Shown here in pieces: positions 21,129 through 32,469 of a DNA stretch of 64,000 bases. This stretch comes from Medicago truncatula (taxonomy: Eukaryota > Streptophyta > Magnoliopsida > Fabales > Fabaceae). A program made the translations under genes and the position numbers. The notes under the pieces were generated by a model, which was not told the origin of the DNA, ran no database searches, and saw nothing but the letters and a program-made list of their open reading frames with translations. The stretch's first letter is position 1; each line of letters opens with the position of its first letter. Location: positions 17,546,001 to 17,610,000 of the forward strand of contig NC_053049.1 of the NCBI RefSeq assembly GCF_003473485.1, read 5' to 3'.

Positions 21129-23630
21129 TTAATAATTAGTTTTAAGCCATTCGGGCATGTTGTGCCTAGAGTATGCCACATGATCAGTGCATGTGAATTT
21201 GGTTGTTAGAAGTCAGTTATAGAATTGTTTTGTTGCTTCAGAATGATGATTCTCCACATCATATGCCTGAATTTGATTGGTATGGTATTGTTTTGTTGCT
21301 TCATGCTTAGTTAGTTCTATCTTTTGTCGTAGACGGCCTTGATATTGTTAGTAGTATTATTATTTTGGCGATACACATATTTGACTGCATTATTTCTACA
21401 AAATTGAAGCTTTATCTTAGTTAGAATATATCACAGAAAAAAGATATCACGTGCCAAATTGGGAGGATAGACTGGTTTGGTGTATTAGGTGTGGGTAACT
21501 GAATTGGATTATTGCTTGCTTATGCACAATAGACTTGTTTTTTACTTATTATTTCTAGCCTAATCATAGTATACCTTGTGTAAGTCATTTGCAAGAATAA
21601 ATTGGAGTAAATACCAGAGATTTAATGTTAGATGAACTCAATTATAGGTTTCATTTCGGTCTGTGTGTTCCTTTGCACACCGGCATTATACCTTTTCTAT
21701 GTGGGAGTCTTCATATTGCTCAGTTTAACTATTAAGCTTTATGATATAGGTGTTATGCGCATAAAAGGGAAGCTTTATGATGTCTGATTTTATATTCCTC
21801 AGCATACATAGTTCAGCTTCTCTATTTTAGACAATAGTTTTTATGAATGACTGATTTTATATTCCCCAGCATACATAGTTCAGCTTGTCATGTTTAAGTG
21901 TATGGTTATACATGCATGTTACATAGAGATTAAAATGAAGTAAGGAACAAAGTTTTATCAAAGGTTTTTGTATTTACAATCTTAAGTTAATTTTCTAGGC
22001 AAACTTCCAACATGTTTGGTCCTGTGTCTCAAAAGTGTTATTGTGGAAAGTTGGATTCCCAAACGCACAGTTCTTCATTCCATATCTTGCCTAACATTTG
22101 ATATTCAGGTATTGTATGTTTATTTCCTACTTTAAGGAATATTTAACTGGCTTGGCTGGTTTACTAAATAAGTTTTGCAAAAATAATATACAAGAGTTTA
22201 CTTCAATTTGTATGATTTTGGGACGGCCAAGAAGTTGTATGCTAGCTATGAGGTTTTAGGCAAGATCAAGACTAGCTGACTTTGAAATATTGGAGTTTCG
22301 TTTTGAGCATCTTTGTTAAGGTATCAGGTTTAATGAATTTCACAAGTCTTGTTCTTCATTCTTTCACTCTCTAGAGAAACAAAGTGAATAATTGTTTTTA
22401 AACAATTGAAAATGCTACCCGGTGCTTTATTTTGCCACTGATGCACAATCTTCTGGTTGATAATACTGCCTAATATGAAATATAAATGCAGAAATTGAAA
22501 ATTTAGAAGGTAGGTATGGATGTACTATAGTTTGGAACAGTGCAAGTTTGGTAACTCTTTAGGTATGCTGATTTTGTATACTAGTAACATCTTCCCAAGT
22601 TGGGTTTGGTGAATCCAATTTCTGATGTTAATTTTTCTTTGGCTTTGTTCTTTTATCATGTTTTGAGGTTTGGTCTTTGTGAGCAGACCTATTCCAAATA
22701 CACACACTTAGAGACTGAATGCATGAATAGTCAGAATATTTACGATCATGAGTTTATCCAATCCTACCGTCAAACCATGAGACGAAAACATCAGAAAGTA
22801 ACCTTGTAGTCAGAATCCTTCTCCAATAGACGATGTTCTGTTCCCCCCCCCCCTAATGAGTGATTCATTTGAGTAATATAAAACTAATTGCAAATTTACT
22901 GTTTTTTGTGGTGAGTTGGAGAAACCAGCATACTCAAGCCTAATGTTTCATGAATATCAAGGCTTAGAGCAACATGGTTGAATACAAAAAATCCCTTACT
23001 GTTATAACATTGGTTCATTGATGAGGAAAAGTTAACCTGTGTATAGACAAAAGTTAGTAAATCTCTTAATGATTTTTTGCCTTTTTTTAGTTATTTATTA
23101 TTTCAATGCTTTTAAATAGTGTGTTCTATTATTGCATTTGTTGAAGATTGTAAATCTAAGACAATCCAAGTCTGGGTGGAAGTCCTGATAATATGGAATT
23201 GAAACTTTTAGCAGATAATGCATGCAGATTCAGGTTATGTATTTGCTACACTTATGCCTCAACTAGGATTTATAAAGTAATGAATGTCAATTGCAACTGC
23301 TTTTGCACCTTCCTTTAACATGACTCGAACAATTTCAAGGAGTTTTAGTTGTCCGTTTGCTATGGGTTTATCCATCATTTGGGATTAGATGAACCATTTG
23401 AAATTTGTTGTAGAATATAATCGTGTTTTAGTGTGCTTTATCTGTGTGGCGCTCCTCTGTTTGTGTGTTAGAAATCACTGGAACATAGAGATTTTGATGA
23501 ATCTCTTATGTAAAACAAGCATGAGAGCTTGAAAGAAATAGAAACTCGTTAGAGTTCGATCATATTTATATTTGATAAAGATTTAACCATATATGTCAAT
23601 GATCACTGTTGGTCCTTAATGCTAACTTTT
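21129..23630 (+). repeat. 3' flank of F-box gene, copy 2 (gene absent)
   Basis: Direct match to 12010-14090 and inverted match to 52135-53730. The F-box coding part is missing; its place is taken by the copia remnant. It contains a local tandem duplication near 21783-21895 (unit includes TTCCTCAGCATACATAGTTC), a run of 11 C near 22842, and a block (22670-22830) shared with 52620-52800 but absent from copy 1. Confidence 0.85.
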
Positions 23631-24044
23631 TTAGTATTTTGGTTTTAAAAAGAAAAAAATGTGAATGGTAACAAATTAAAGTTGTCAAAATTGAAAAAAC
23701 TTACAAAAATATATCTAACTACAAACATTTGGGAAAAATATGAATAACCATGCATTTGGGTAAAACAAAGAACAATTACTTTCTTGGGCAAATTAAGAAG
23801 TTATACCTTATATGATTCTAGCTAAGCAAGGAAAAGGGAATACCCAACCTAGTTGCATCAAAAAACCAAAATATATAATAAAGAATAATCTCCATGACAA
23901 GAAAACTCATTTAACCATAATATCTAGACTTTCATATAAATACACAAACAATGAAACATATAACTCAACAAGTGTCATAATCAAAGCATTTGTATAACTA
24001 CAATTTGGTGAGGCACAAATAGTAATATTTATTCTAAAGTTATT
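23631..24044. other. Upstream region of the RTM2-like gene
   Basis: AT-rich, with no shared repeat seen. Any promoter of the following gene must lie here, but no clear TATA box position could be chosen. Confidence 0.4.
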
Positions 24045-25509
24045 ATGGCTTTCAATTCACAACGTACATTTAGAGCACCAACTTTCCGGTCACAACTTTC
24101 AGTTCGTCGTGTATACGAGACTTTGCAGCCTCCATCAGAGATGAAAGAAACTCCTGAAGCTTACCTTCTTCATGTTTATCTTCCTGGTATATGCCTTTAA
24201 CTTGTTCACATGGTTGTTTATTCTGTAAGTACAATTCATATGATACGCATGGTAGAATATTTAATATTGCAGCGTGAGTTTGAATCTACAAATCCTCGCA
24301 TCAACTGTGTCATTGTTATATTATTTTCGAATTTATTTATATTTTACTTTATATAAGTCCAAAAATTTGTGTGTATGGTCTGCTCCAAAACTATATTATT
24401 GTTTTGATTTTGTAGGTTTTACAAAGGATCAAATGAAGATTGAGTTGCTGGACATGTCACGAAAGTTGAGGATTACAGGTGAACGACCGATTCCAGGTAA
24501 CAAATGGAGAAAATTTGACCAAACATATCCTGTTCCAGAAAATAGTGAGGCAGAGAAACTTGAAGCCAAATTTGAACAAGGTACTCTCATCCTTAAAATG
24601 CAAAAGAAGCCAATTTCACAATCATCACAAGTAGCTCCTCAACAAGAAGTAGAAAAAAGTCCTTCAAATAATAAAGATTTAGATGAAGCAAAGGTTGAAA
24701 AAGCTCAAGAGACCAATATTCCACCACCACAATCTACTAATTTGGAAGAATCAACTAAAGACATGAAAAGTGATTCACCTCAAACTTCTCAAAGCATTGA
24801 AAAAAAGACACAAAATGATGATGACACATCATCTCAAATTCCTCAAAAGGGTCAACAAGAATTTGAGCCAAAACCAACATCTAAAGACACAACCAATGAC
24901 CAAATAGATGAAAAGTCTCAAAAGGGTCAAGAAGAATTTGAAACAAGACCAACATCAATAGAGAGAGCCAAAACACAAATAGATGAAAAGCCTCAAAATG
25001 GTCAACAAGTGTTGGAGTCAAAACCAACATCTATAGAGAGAACCAAAGCACAAACAAATGAAAAGGCTCAAAAGGGTGAAGAGGAAGTAGAACCAAAAAC
25101 AATAGAGAAATTGGTTACCAAAGAAAATTTAGAGGAAAAGATAGTAGGAATGAGTGCTGAAGATGCTGAGAAAGAAAGGAACTCAAAGAAGGAGGAAGTT
25201 GAAGAGAAAAATGAGAAGACTTATGAGTCAAGCAAGAATCAAAACTTAGAAGAAAAGGAAGTTGAAAAAGCAGAACCTTCTGCTCCAAATGTTCCAGAGA
25301 AGGAAAAGGAATCTTGCTGCAGAATTCCTCCCAATCAAGAAGGAAAGAATGGAATCAGAAAATTTGCTGCTACTTCTTCTCAGTTTGTGACGAGAATTGC
25401 TGAAGGGAAATTGAGTGGTGAAGAGAAACATTTAGTTGAAAATGTAGGTGCTGCAGTTCTAGTGATTGCTGCATTTGGAGCCTATGTGTCATATTGGTTT
25501 TCCTCTTAA
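24045..25509 (+). CDS. RTM2-like small-heat-shock-domain membrane protein
   Basis: Two exons are inferred, 24045-24186 and 24416-25509 (donor CCTG|GTATAT, acceptor TTGTAG|GTT), giving 411 residues. The start at 24045 is preferred because it supplies the first strands of the domain (SVRRVYETLQPPSEMKETPE). The order is an HSP20/alpha-crystallin domain (about 20-107, with FTKDQMKIELLDM and GTLILKM), a long Lys/Glu/Gln-rich linker with three degenerate ~30-residue repeats (QKGQ-EFE-KPTS), and a C-terminal membrane segment (about 388-407) ending YWFSS. This is the layout of Arabidopsis RESTRICTED TEV MOVEMENT 2, a phloem protein limiting long-distance movement of potyviruses. Many plant relatives have other or unknown roles, so an antiviral role is only a possibility. 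Chaperone activity is not implied. Confidence 0.82.
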
Positions 25510-26345
25510 AGGAGAACTACATAATTTACTAGTTCTACTCATTCCTCACACTTGCACATCAATAAATGATGAACCATATATCATGGTTTCTTAAACACAT
25601 ATCAGTCCATGACTCATAATTTCTAATTTATTGGAATATCAAATGCAAAGTTGTAATGATCTTACTTGATTATATATAAATTATTATCTATTATCTCAGA
25701 CGATGGTTTTCAACTGTGGATGCGGTCGCAGTTATGATCACTCAACAAACCTTTATATTGCAGAAAAATGCGCGAAAATACAGCCGATGCAACCAAAGTT
25801 GTTGTTGCGAAGACCTACTGGATAAGATGATAGGCTCTAAATGCTATAAAAATTGAAACTATAAAAAACTAGAGTAGCTAAAAGAGGAAGAGAAATAAAC
25901 CAACTACAAAATAAAATAAGACATTTTTTTCATTCATTTGCGTGATTTGCAAGGTATGTGTCAAAGACAATAGATATAGGGGTGATAAAGGGAATACTAA
26001 TCTAATAGGTCCAATAAAGCTAAATGAAGCCCAATTAAACAAATTAAAATAAACCCAACTATTATAAATTGTTCACCTAAAATATTCTAATTGAACTCTC
26101 TATCACAAGATTTCTAAAAATAAAGCTAAAAAATTTAAATAGAGAATGAGATGAAGAAGAGAAAAAGGGTGATTTTTTAATAGAAAATAGTTTGATAAGA
26201 ATAAGAACATTCATTTAGTACTAAATATATATGTTTAATCTCAAAATGTGTATGTTACTATTTTTCGTCCCTCATTTTCTGAAATAATCATAAATTGTTG
26301 ATTGTTGCTTTCTATAACTTTATTAAAAAAAACTACTATGAAGAT
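25510..26345. other. Intergenic, nothing recognised
   Basis: 3' flank of the RTM2-like gene. AT-rich, no supported feature. Confidence 0.4.
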
Positions 26346-27181
26346 CAGGCCCGGCCTTGAGGGTGTGCAAGGTGCTCAATCAGGTCGGACCTCCAAATGC
26401 TATGGGTCTCTATCGAAAAATTAAATCTAACACCCACCCTCAACTTAAATAAAAAATATACTACCTCTGTCCCTAATTATAGGACCCTTTTGAAAAAATA
26501 ACGGGAATTAAGATAGTGGATATTTGTATTAAATATGTTTGTAATTACTATTGTTTTTACAATTTTATCCTTTAAGAGAGAGTTGGTTTATGTTTTCAAC
26601 ATGTTATTTATTGTTGATTGAAGAAAAATATGTATAATAAATAGGGGCATGTATGTAAAGAAATAATTAATGTAGTTGGAAATAGCAAAGGGGTCTTATA
26701 AAAAGGGACAATTTTTTTTTCCAAAAGGGTCTTATAATTAGGGACGGAGGTAGTATATGTTATATCATTTTCTTTCTTTAGTATACGTTTGAGTTTTTTT
26801 TTCTTTCTAGAATCTAGTTCTCTTTTATGTACATAAATCGGATCATATCAAACCACTCCTAATTTGTATAATCACTTAATCAGTCAATTTGGAAAACTAT
26901 TTTATTGAAAGAATCACAACAATCATTTTTTTTCTTCGCATAAACCATTCGTTTTACCCTTTTCCACAATAGAGGAGTGACAAATCCAAACGACACCGTT
27001 AGATAAATTTAACCTCTTTCACTTATTATTTTTTTTTTTTTTAATTTCTTTCATGTTTAGAAGTTCTTATGGTTCTGATTTTTTTTAATGAAATTTAGCT
27101 ACACAAAAAAATTACGTTTTATTTTACTAGGACCTATTTTAAAAAGAGAGCCGAACCTCCTATTTCACATGGATGGCCCCG
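26346..27181. mobile_element. Non-autonomous hAT-type element with 8-bp TSD
   Basis: Ends CAGGCCCGGCC (left) and GGATGGCCCCG (right) are imperfectly inverted. They are flanked by the direct repeat ATGAAGAT at 26338-26345 and 27182-27189. An 8-bp duplication and CAGG-CGG ends fit the hAT superfamily. The 836-bp body has no transposase and is interrupted by a Stowaway-like element. Confidence 0.78.
26461..26753. mobile_element. Stowaway-like MITE nested in the hAT element
   Basis: Inverted ends CTACCTCTGTCCCTAATTAT and its near-complement (TAATTAGGGACGGAGGTAG) are flanked by TA at 26459-26460 and 26754-26755. The length is 293 bp. This is the classic plant Stowaway form, so it is younger than the hAT copy around it. 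Confidence 0.88.
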
Positions 27182-27189
27182 ATGAAGAT

Positions 27190-28473
27190 GCTATAATAGT
27201 TAAAAAGCTGGTGATATATGCTTGCTGGGCTCATCTTTTGTCACATAGGGATATTTGAGAGGCCGATTGTGATTATTTTCGCTCTAACACAAGAAGCAAG
27301 AGGTGAGCTACTATAAGAAGTGCCATAGATAGAGCTTCAAGAATACTCTGAAAATTACTATGATAAAATACATTATTCATAGATCATTTTCTTGTCTTCT
27401 AAGTGTCTCTTTTTATAATCATCACTTTATTGACCTAATGTGTTTCTCTTTGGATTACACCTTTGGAATTCACACAACTCGTCCGTAAGAGTATTATAGT
27501 GATTGGCTTTTGCTATTCCTTACACACAACTCATCTGTATGGGGAAGGTGGAGCCGGAGCTAGTACACATTATGGTGTGGTGCGGAACACATGGTAACCA
27601 CCAATGATGCACTTCTGAAGAGGACAATAACTTTCACTTGAACATTAACTTGAGGCCAAAATGGCTTGCATAGTTCAACTCAAACGCAAGTTTGGTGGAG
27701 CAGATCAAGATGAAACTCAACATAATCTAAATGACCAAGTTGAACTATACATGACCTAAATAATCAAGGTTGTGCTAGACATAATTTGATTAATCAAACA
27801 AGTGTTGAGTACAATTTGACTGGTCAAACTAAGATATTACAGATCATGTTCATACAAATCCACAATTCATCAAATATAAAATTCGTTAAAATATCAACAT
27901 TTGTTGTTTATTTGGTCTACCAATACAATGCTACACATATTGTTACCGTGTGCAAGGTTTCTTAATTAAAAACTATTGTGACTAAGTTTTGGGTCACACG
28001 TTTTGTGAAACATAAATTAGCAATTTCCATCCATCAGCCATCATCGAGTCAACTCATTCATATGTGGCATCATATTTAAAAATAACGAAAATTTGTGCAA
28101 TAAAAAAAAACAAAAACCCCTAATTAACGAGTGAAAATTAAACACCAAAATACGAAATCCTTATTGGTGAAAAAACTCAGAGTGGGTCCCAGTTGAGTCC
28201 ACGTCATCAAACCTTTTTCAGAAAACCCCACCGACCAAACCCTCCCACGTTGATTCTATCCCCATAAGACGGAATATTCCAAACTTCGTTAGTCCACGTT
28301 ACCAACAGTCCACATTATTTATCTCTCTCCGTTGCTTCACTCTAACGTCACGTTACGCCTTACACCCCTCTCCTTCATCAAAGTTTACTGTTCAACAACG
28401 AAAAGCATTTCTCACTTCTTTCTTTCCTCCCATTAAATTCTCCTTCCTCCCATTTTCCACATTCATCACAACA
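27190..28473. other. Intergenic and promoter of the acid phosphatase
   Basis: No gene is seen. The last 300 bases contain ACGT-core motifs (CCACGTCAT near 28200; TCCACGTTACC near 28292) of the type bound by bZIP factors, then a pyrimidine-rich leader before the start codon. The regulatory reading is inference. Confidence 0.4.
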
Positions 28474-31400
28474 ATGACGATTTTCAAACTCTTCCTTCTA
28501 TTTTCTTTCCTCTCATTTTCCTTTTCTGAAGAAACCCCCAACCACCACGCGTTTCCTCGTCCCTTAATTCTCGAATACGCTGAACTCGAAGAAGAAGAAG
28601 TATCGTTACGCTGTAGAAGTTGGAGATTCGCGGGTGAAGCGAATAATTTGAGTCCATGGAAAACTGTGCCGAAAGAATGTGCGGAACATGTGAAGGAGTA
28701 TATGAATGGAAAAGGTTATGTATATGATTTGGAAATAGCGAATAAAGAAGCTGGTGAATTTGCGAAAAGTGTTAAGCTTAAAGAAGATGGATTAGATGCT
28801 TGGGTTTTTGATATTGATGAGACTTTGTTGTCTAATTTGCCTTATTATGCTGCACATGGTTATGGGTAATCCATTTTAATCATTTCATAATTTTTTTTAC
28901 TTTTTTTTTTTTTTTTTTTTTTTTTAATGTTATGTTATTTGTGTTTGATGAAAGTATGATTATCTTTGAGATCTAATTTTAGATGTATTTTTGAAATGGG
29001 AAAATTATAATGCAGCTGTGGTGGTGAATTTTTGGATGAAAAACCATAAATTGCTATTTTAATTTTCTAATTATAAGGATTGGATGAATAAAGTTGTTTA
29101 TCAAATTAAATAAATTTAGGGATTAATCACATTTTGTAGCATCTTATTTTTCCTTAATTCTTACACCAATGTTGCTTTTTAGTGAGAGATTTGGAAAATT
29201 TAGTTTTGAATAAGTTTTTTTCTTTTCTTTTATGATTCTAAGATTTCAAAAATATTAATACAAATAGTTGAAGTATTTGGCCAAATGGATGTTTTTAGTT
29301 TTCTACCTACCTTAAGTTATTTCTCTGTATCAAATTTTTTAAATTTGCTTGCAGGTTTGAGGTGTTTGACCATGCCAAGTTTGATGATTGGGTGGAGAAG
29401 GGGGTAGCACCAGCCATAGAAGCCAGTTTAAAGCTTTATGAAGATATTTTGAATCTGGGGTATAAGGTCATTCTACTTACAGGGCGGAGTGAAAGTCATA
29501 GGGCTGTTACTGTTGATAATTTGATAAATGCCGGGTTTCGGGATTGGCACCAGCTCATATTAAGGTAATTCCTACAAAGCTTGTTAAGTCTATATGTTAA
29601 ATGCTCAAATATTTGAATATAATACATGTGTGTAATGCTTATGTGATGTAGATGAGTTTTGTTATTTTGCGTTTTTCTTTGACATATTTTGTTATTTTGT
29701 GTTTAAACAAAATCATGTTCTTATGCAAATTTTACCAGTCCCTTCCATTATTATCTATTTTTTTTGTTGTGATATAGTGTAAGAGTTGGCATGTTGCGGT
29801 AGGGATTAACCTGAATCAGTGACACAAATATTACCATTTCCCTTATGGTGGATTTTTCAACTATAAATTTAATGATTTCTGTCAACTGTTTGGTGTCCTA
29901 GTATGCTTAGTGTTATTTTTGGAGAAGACATACTATAGTATATAGATATAGAAGCAATGTTGGATGACCCACAACATTGGAGAAAGGTAAACTCTGTTTT
30001 GGCCCTTTTTAGGAGGAGCTTGGAAAGGATCCATTGACTCTCCAGATACATTGCACTTGGTGGATACTGCATGTACTTGTCACGTTAGACATATGGTTTT
30101 AGTACATAGGCTTTGATACCCATTTTCAAATCCTCCTCATCACAAGTGGCTCTAGCATGGGGAAATAGTTTTACATCAGTCCATTTTGGATGAATTAGCT
30201 TGAGAAATAGGATAGTACCTAAACGTGTATTTAGTCTTTACTTTTGGAGGAATCATGAAAGTGATCCTTTGACCCCCCCTTCGCTTCTACAATATCAAAC
30301 TATAATATGATATTTTGGCCGGAGTCCAATGATGATACTCGCCATGATAAAGAAAGATCTGAACTTAAGACACGGAATCAAGAACAACATAGTGAAACCA
30401 TTAATAAAAGATTTAGATCAAAATGGCCTCATTGAAGAGGCTTGTGACATAACTTAACAACCTTGGTTGCTTCATGTAGTCGACCCTCACCTTGTGGAAA
30501 TTGTCTTATGTAGTAAGTTAATTTTGTGTGCTAAAATAATTGAAACCATTTCATACTCCTTCCTTACAATAGCTCCCAGTTTCTATTGTGATTAAAGTAC
30601 TGAAGTAGTGCTGAACGTCCTTCAACCTGAAATGTGTTTGGTTTACCAGCCACTGTCTTCAGTCTTAACAATGTAAAAAATGTCGGCATTGATTTAAGTT
30701 TTCTAGATGGATATTGCATGTGTGCTCCGTATAAAATAAAGATATTAGGCTTAAGTTATGAACTGATTCATCTATTGTAAAAGAAATGAACATAAATGTG
30801 GCTGGTCTTGTCATGTATTTGTCTATTTTCTTGAGCCAATCCTAATGCTGTCTGCTATCATATATGTGATTTGTTGTGTCTGCCAATGCTGTATCCATCT
30901 TCATGCAAAGTTTTTGAATGAGGTTTTCACTGAATCACGGTTGCTTTTAATATCGTTGCTATAATATAATGAAAAATGGAAAGGAAATGAGATATGAAGC
31001 ACGGATACAGACATGGACACCAGACACGATTCACAGTGTATAGTAGGTTTAGGACCTGATTTTAATTAAATCCATAATCTTTCCTAATCATTGATTTGGA
31101 TTAACCCACTATTTTAACATCTAATGCCTTATAATTAGAAAATCATGATTCAGCGCATGTTTGAAAATTCATTAGAGAGACTTCAAAGATACATTTGAAG
31201 TATCTCCAATAGATTTCCAAACACAGTTGTATCCGCTTAGTTTTTGGCTTATGTTTTAAGAATCTAACCTCTTTTTTGTTGTCAACTTGTTATCATATTT
31301 AGACATCCACTATTACTAATGCTTTTTAGTACGGACTATATCTACGCGAAATTAATTGTTTTTGTGAGATTTATCTATGATTGTTTCCATAATTTCTTAT

Positions 31401-31926
31401 TTCTCTTCCATTTTTTCATGTTATTAGTTTATCTCTGAAACTTCATTGTGTGTGAAAAAATTCATTTCATATATCACGGCTGTTGCTCATTAATGTGGCT
31501 TGTTCAGCCACTGATTATATTAGCACTCTTGCGTTTCACTTTTCCTCAATATTTATGCTTTATTTACAATGTAAAAAGGCCTTCTCCTTATCTGTGATCT
31601 TATACAATTTTAGGATCATTGTACCGTTGGGAAATGCCTGCATAATTTACCTCGTCTGTGAACTTAAAATAATCGAGTTTGTATTTTATACCCTGATGCT
31701 GCCTCTTTTCTGCTTATTTTTCTGAATCTGTTCTGCTATTGTGTTCAGATCCTCGGATGATAAAGGAAAACTAGCTGTAATTTACAAATCAGAGAAGAGA
31801 AGTGAGATGGAGAAAGAGGGATTCAGGATTCTTGGAAATTCTGGTGATCAATGGAGTGATTTATTAGGTTCTTCAGTTTCTGTTAGATCCTTCAAGCTTC
31901 CAAATCCCATGTATTTCATTGCTTAG
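28474..31926 (+). CDS. Secreted HAD-type acid phosphatase (VSP/APase-1 family)
   Basis: Three exons, 28474-28865, 29355-29564 and 31749-31926, encode 259 residues, the usual length of plant class IIIB acid phosphatases and vegetative storage proteins. A signal peptide (about 1-18) points to secretion or the vacuole. HAD motif I is complete, DIDET at 113-117. Motif II is LLTGRS (171-176), the motif III Lys is in VIYKSEK (214), and motif IV acidic residues lie in GDQWSDL (233-239). Soybean VSPs lack the nucleophilic Asp; here it is present, so phosphatase activity is plausible. Intron 2 is 2.2 kb. It, or exon 2 with it, has been copied to 1-792, 14114-15765 and in part 37355-37530. Physiological substrate unknown. 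Confidence 0.93.
29565..31748 (+). repeat. Acid-phosphatase intron 2, source of local copies
   Basis: This 2184-bp intron contains the sequence repeated elsewhere in the window. It also has a private piece near 30990-31035 (GAAGCACGGATACAGACATGG) resembling the end of a legume MITE also seen at 45226-45350. Confidence 0.8.
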
Positions 31927-32044
31927 CAATGCTCATTTGTTTGCAAATAATTGCTCTAAAAAACTTTGAGCTGTACATAAATGGAAGTTACTAATTCATA
32001 TATGGCACATGCCATTGATAACCTGTAATTGTCAGCACCAAAAG

Positions 32045-32145
32045 AAAACTTGTATACTTTCCATTGGCGTAATTCAACCATATATTTTCAAGTACAAGAT
32101 CTTCTTAATTCAATCTTTTTAATTTCAAACACTTATTTTCAAACT
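32045..32145 (+). repeat. Phosphatase 3'-flank segment repeated at 36945-37045
   Basis: About 100 bases starting AACTTGTATACTTTCCATTGG recur almost unchanged about 4.9 kb downstream, beyond the solo LTR. Confidence 0.9.
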
Positions 32146-32192
32146 AATGCTCACCATATCTAATTGAATTGTCATTTTAGGACATCAAATTA

Positions 32193-32262
32193 AGATGGAT
32201 CAAAGACCTTGTGACCTTAAATATACAAAGATGGATCAAAGACCTTGTGACCCTAAATATAC
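32193..32262 (+). repeat. 35-bp tandem duplication
   Basis: Two units of GATGGATCAAAGACCTTGTG followed by ACCTTAAATATAC or ACCCTAAATATAC lie back to back in the phosphatase 3' flank. Confidence 0.9.
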
Positions 32263-32469
32263 TACGGTTCGACAATTAAACTTATAGTAGTAGTATTGTC
32301 TTATAGGTAGTGAAGTTAAATCCTCTTCCCACAATTTCACCCCCTAAAAAACTGTGCAAAACACTCCAACCAAAGCAGCAGTGCCAACCTTCTCCAAATT
32401 CACCCACGTATAAGCCCATTCGGCCATTCCCACTTTTATTAACAACCCGATTTTTCGTTAGATTATTTT

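Noticed and set aside
22525-22809. Two 60-70 codon frames in the F-box 3' flank
   Set aside because: Not conserved in the sister copies of the flank, where stops and indels interrupt them.
24274-24415. Start of the RTM2-like protein at 24274
   Set aside because: That stretch is intron; the upstream exon at 24045-24186 supplies the conserved start of the HSP20 domain with good splice sites.
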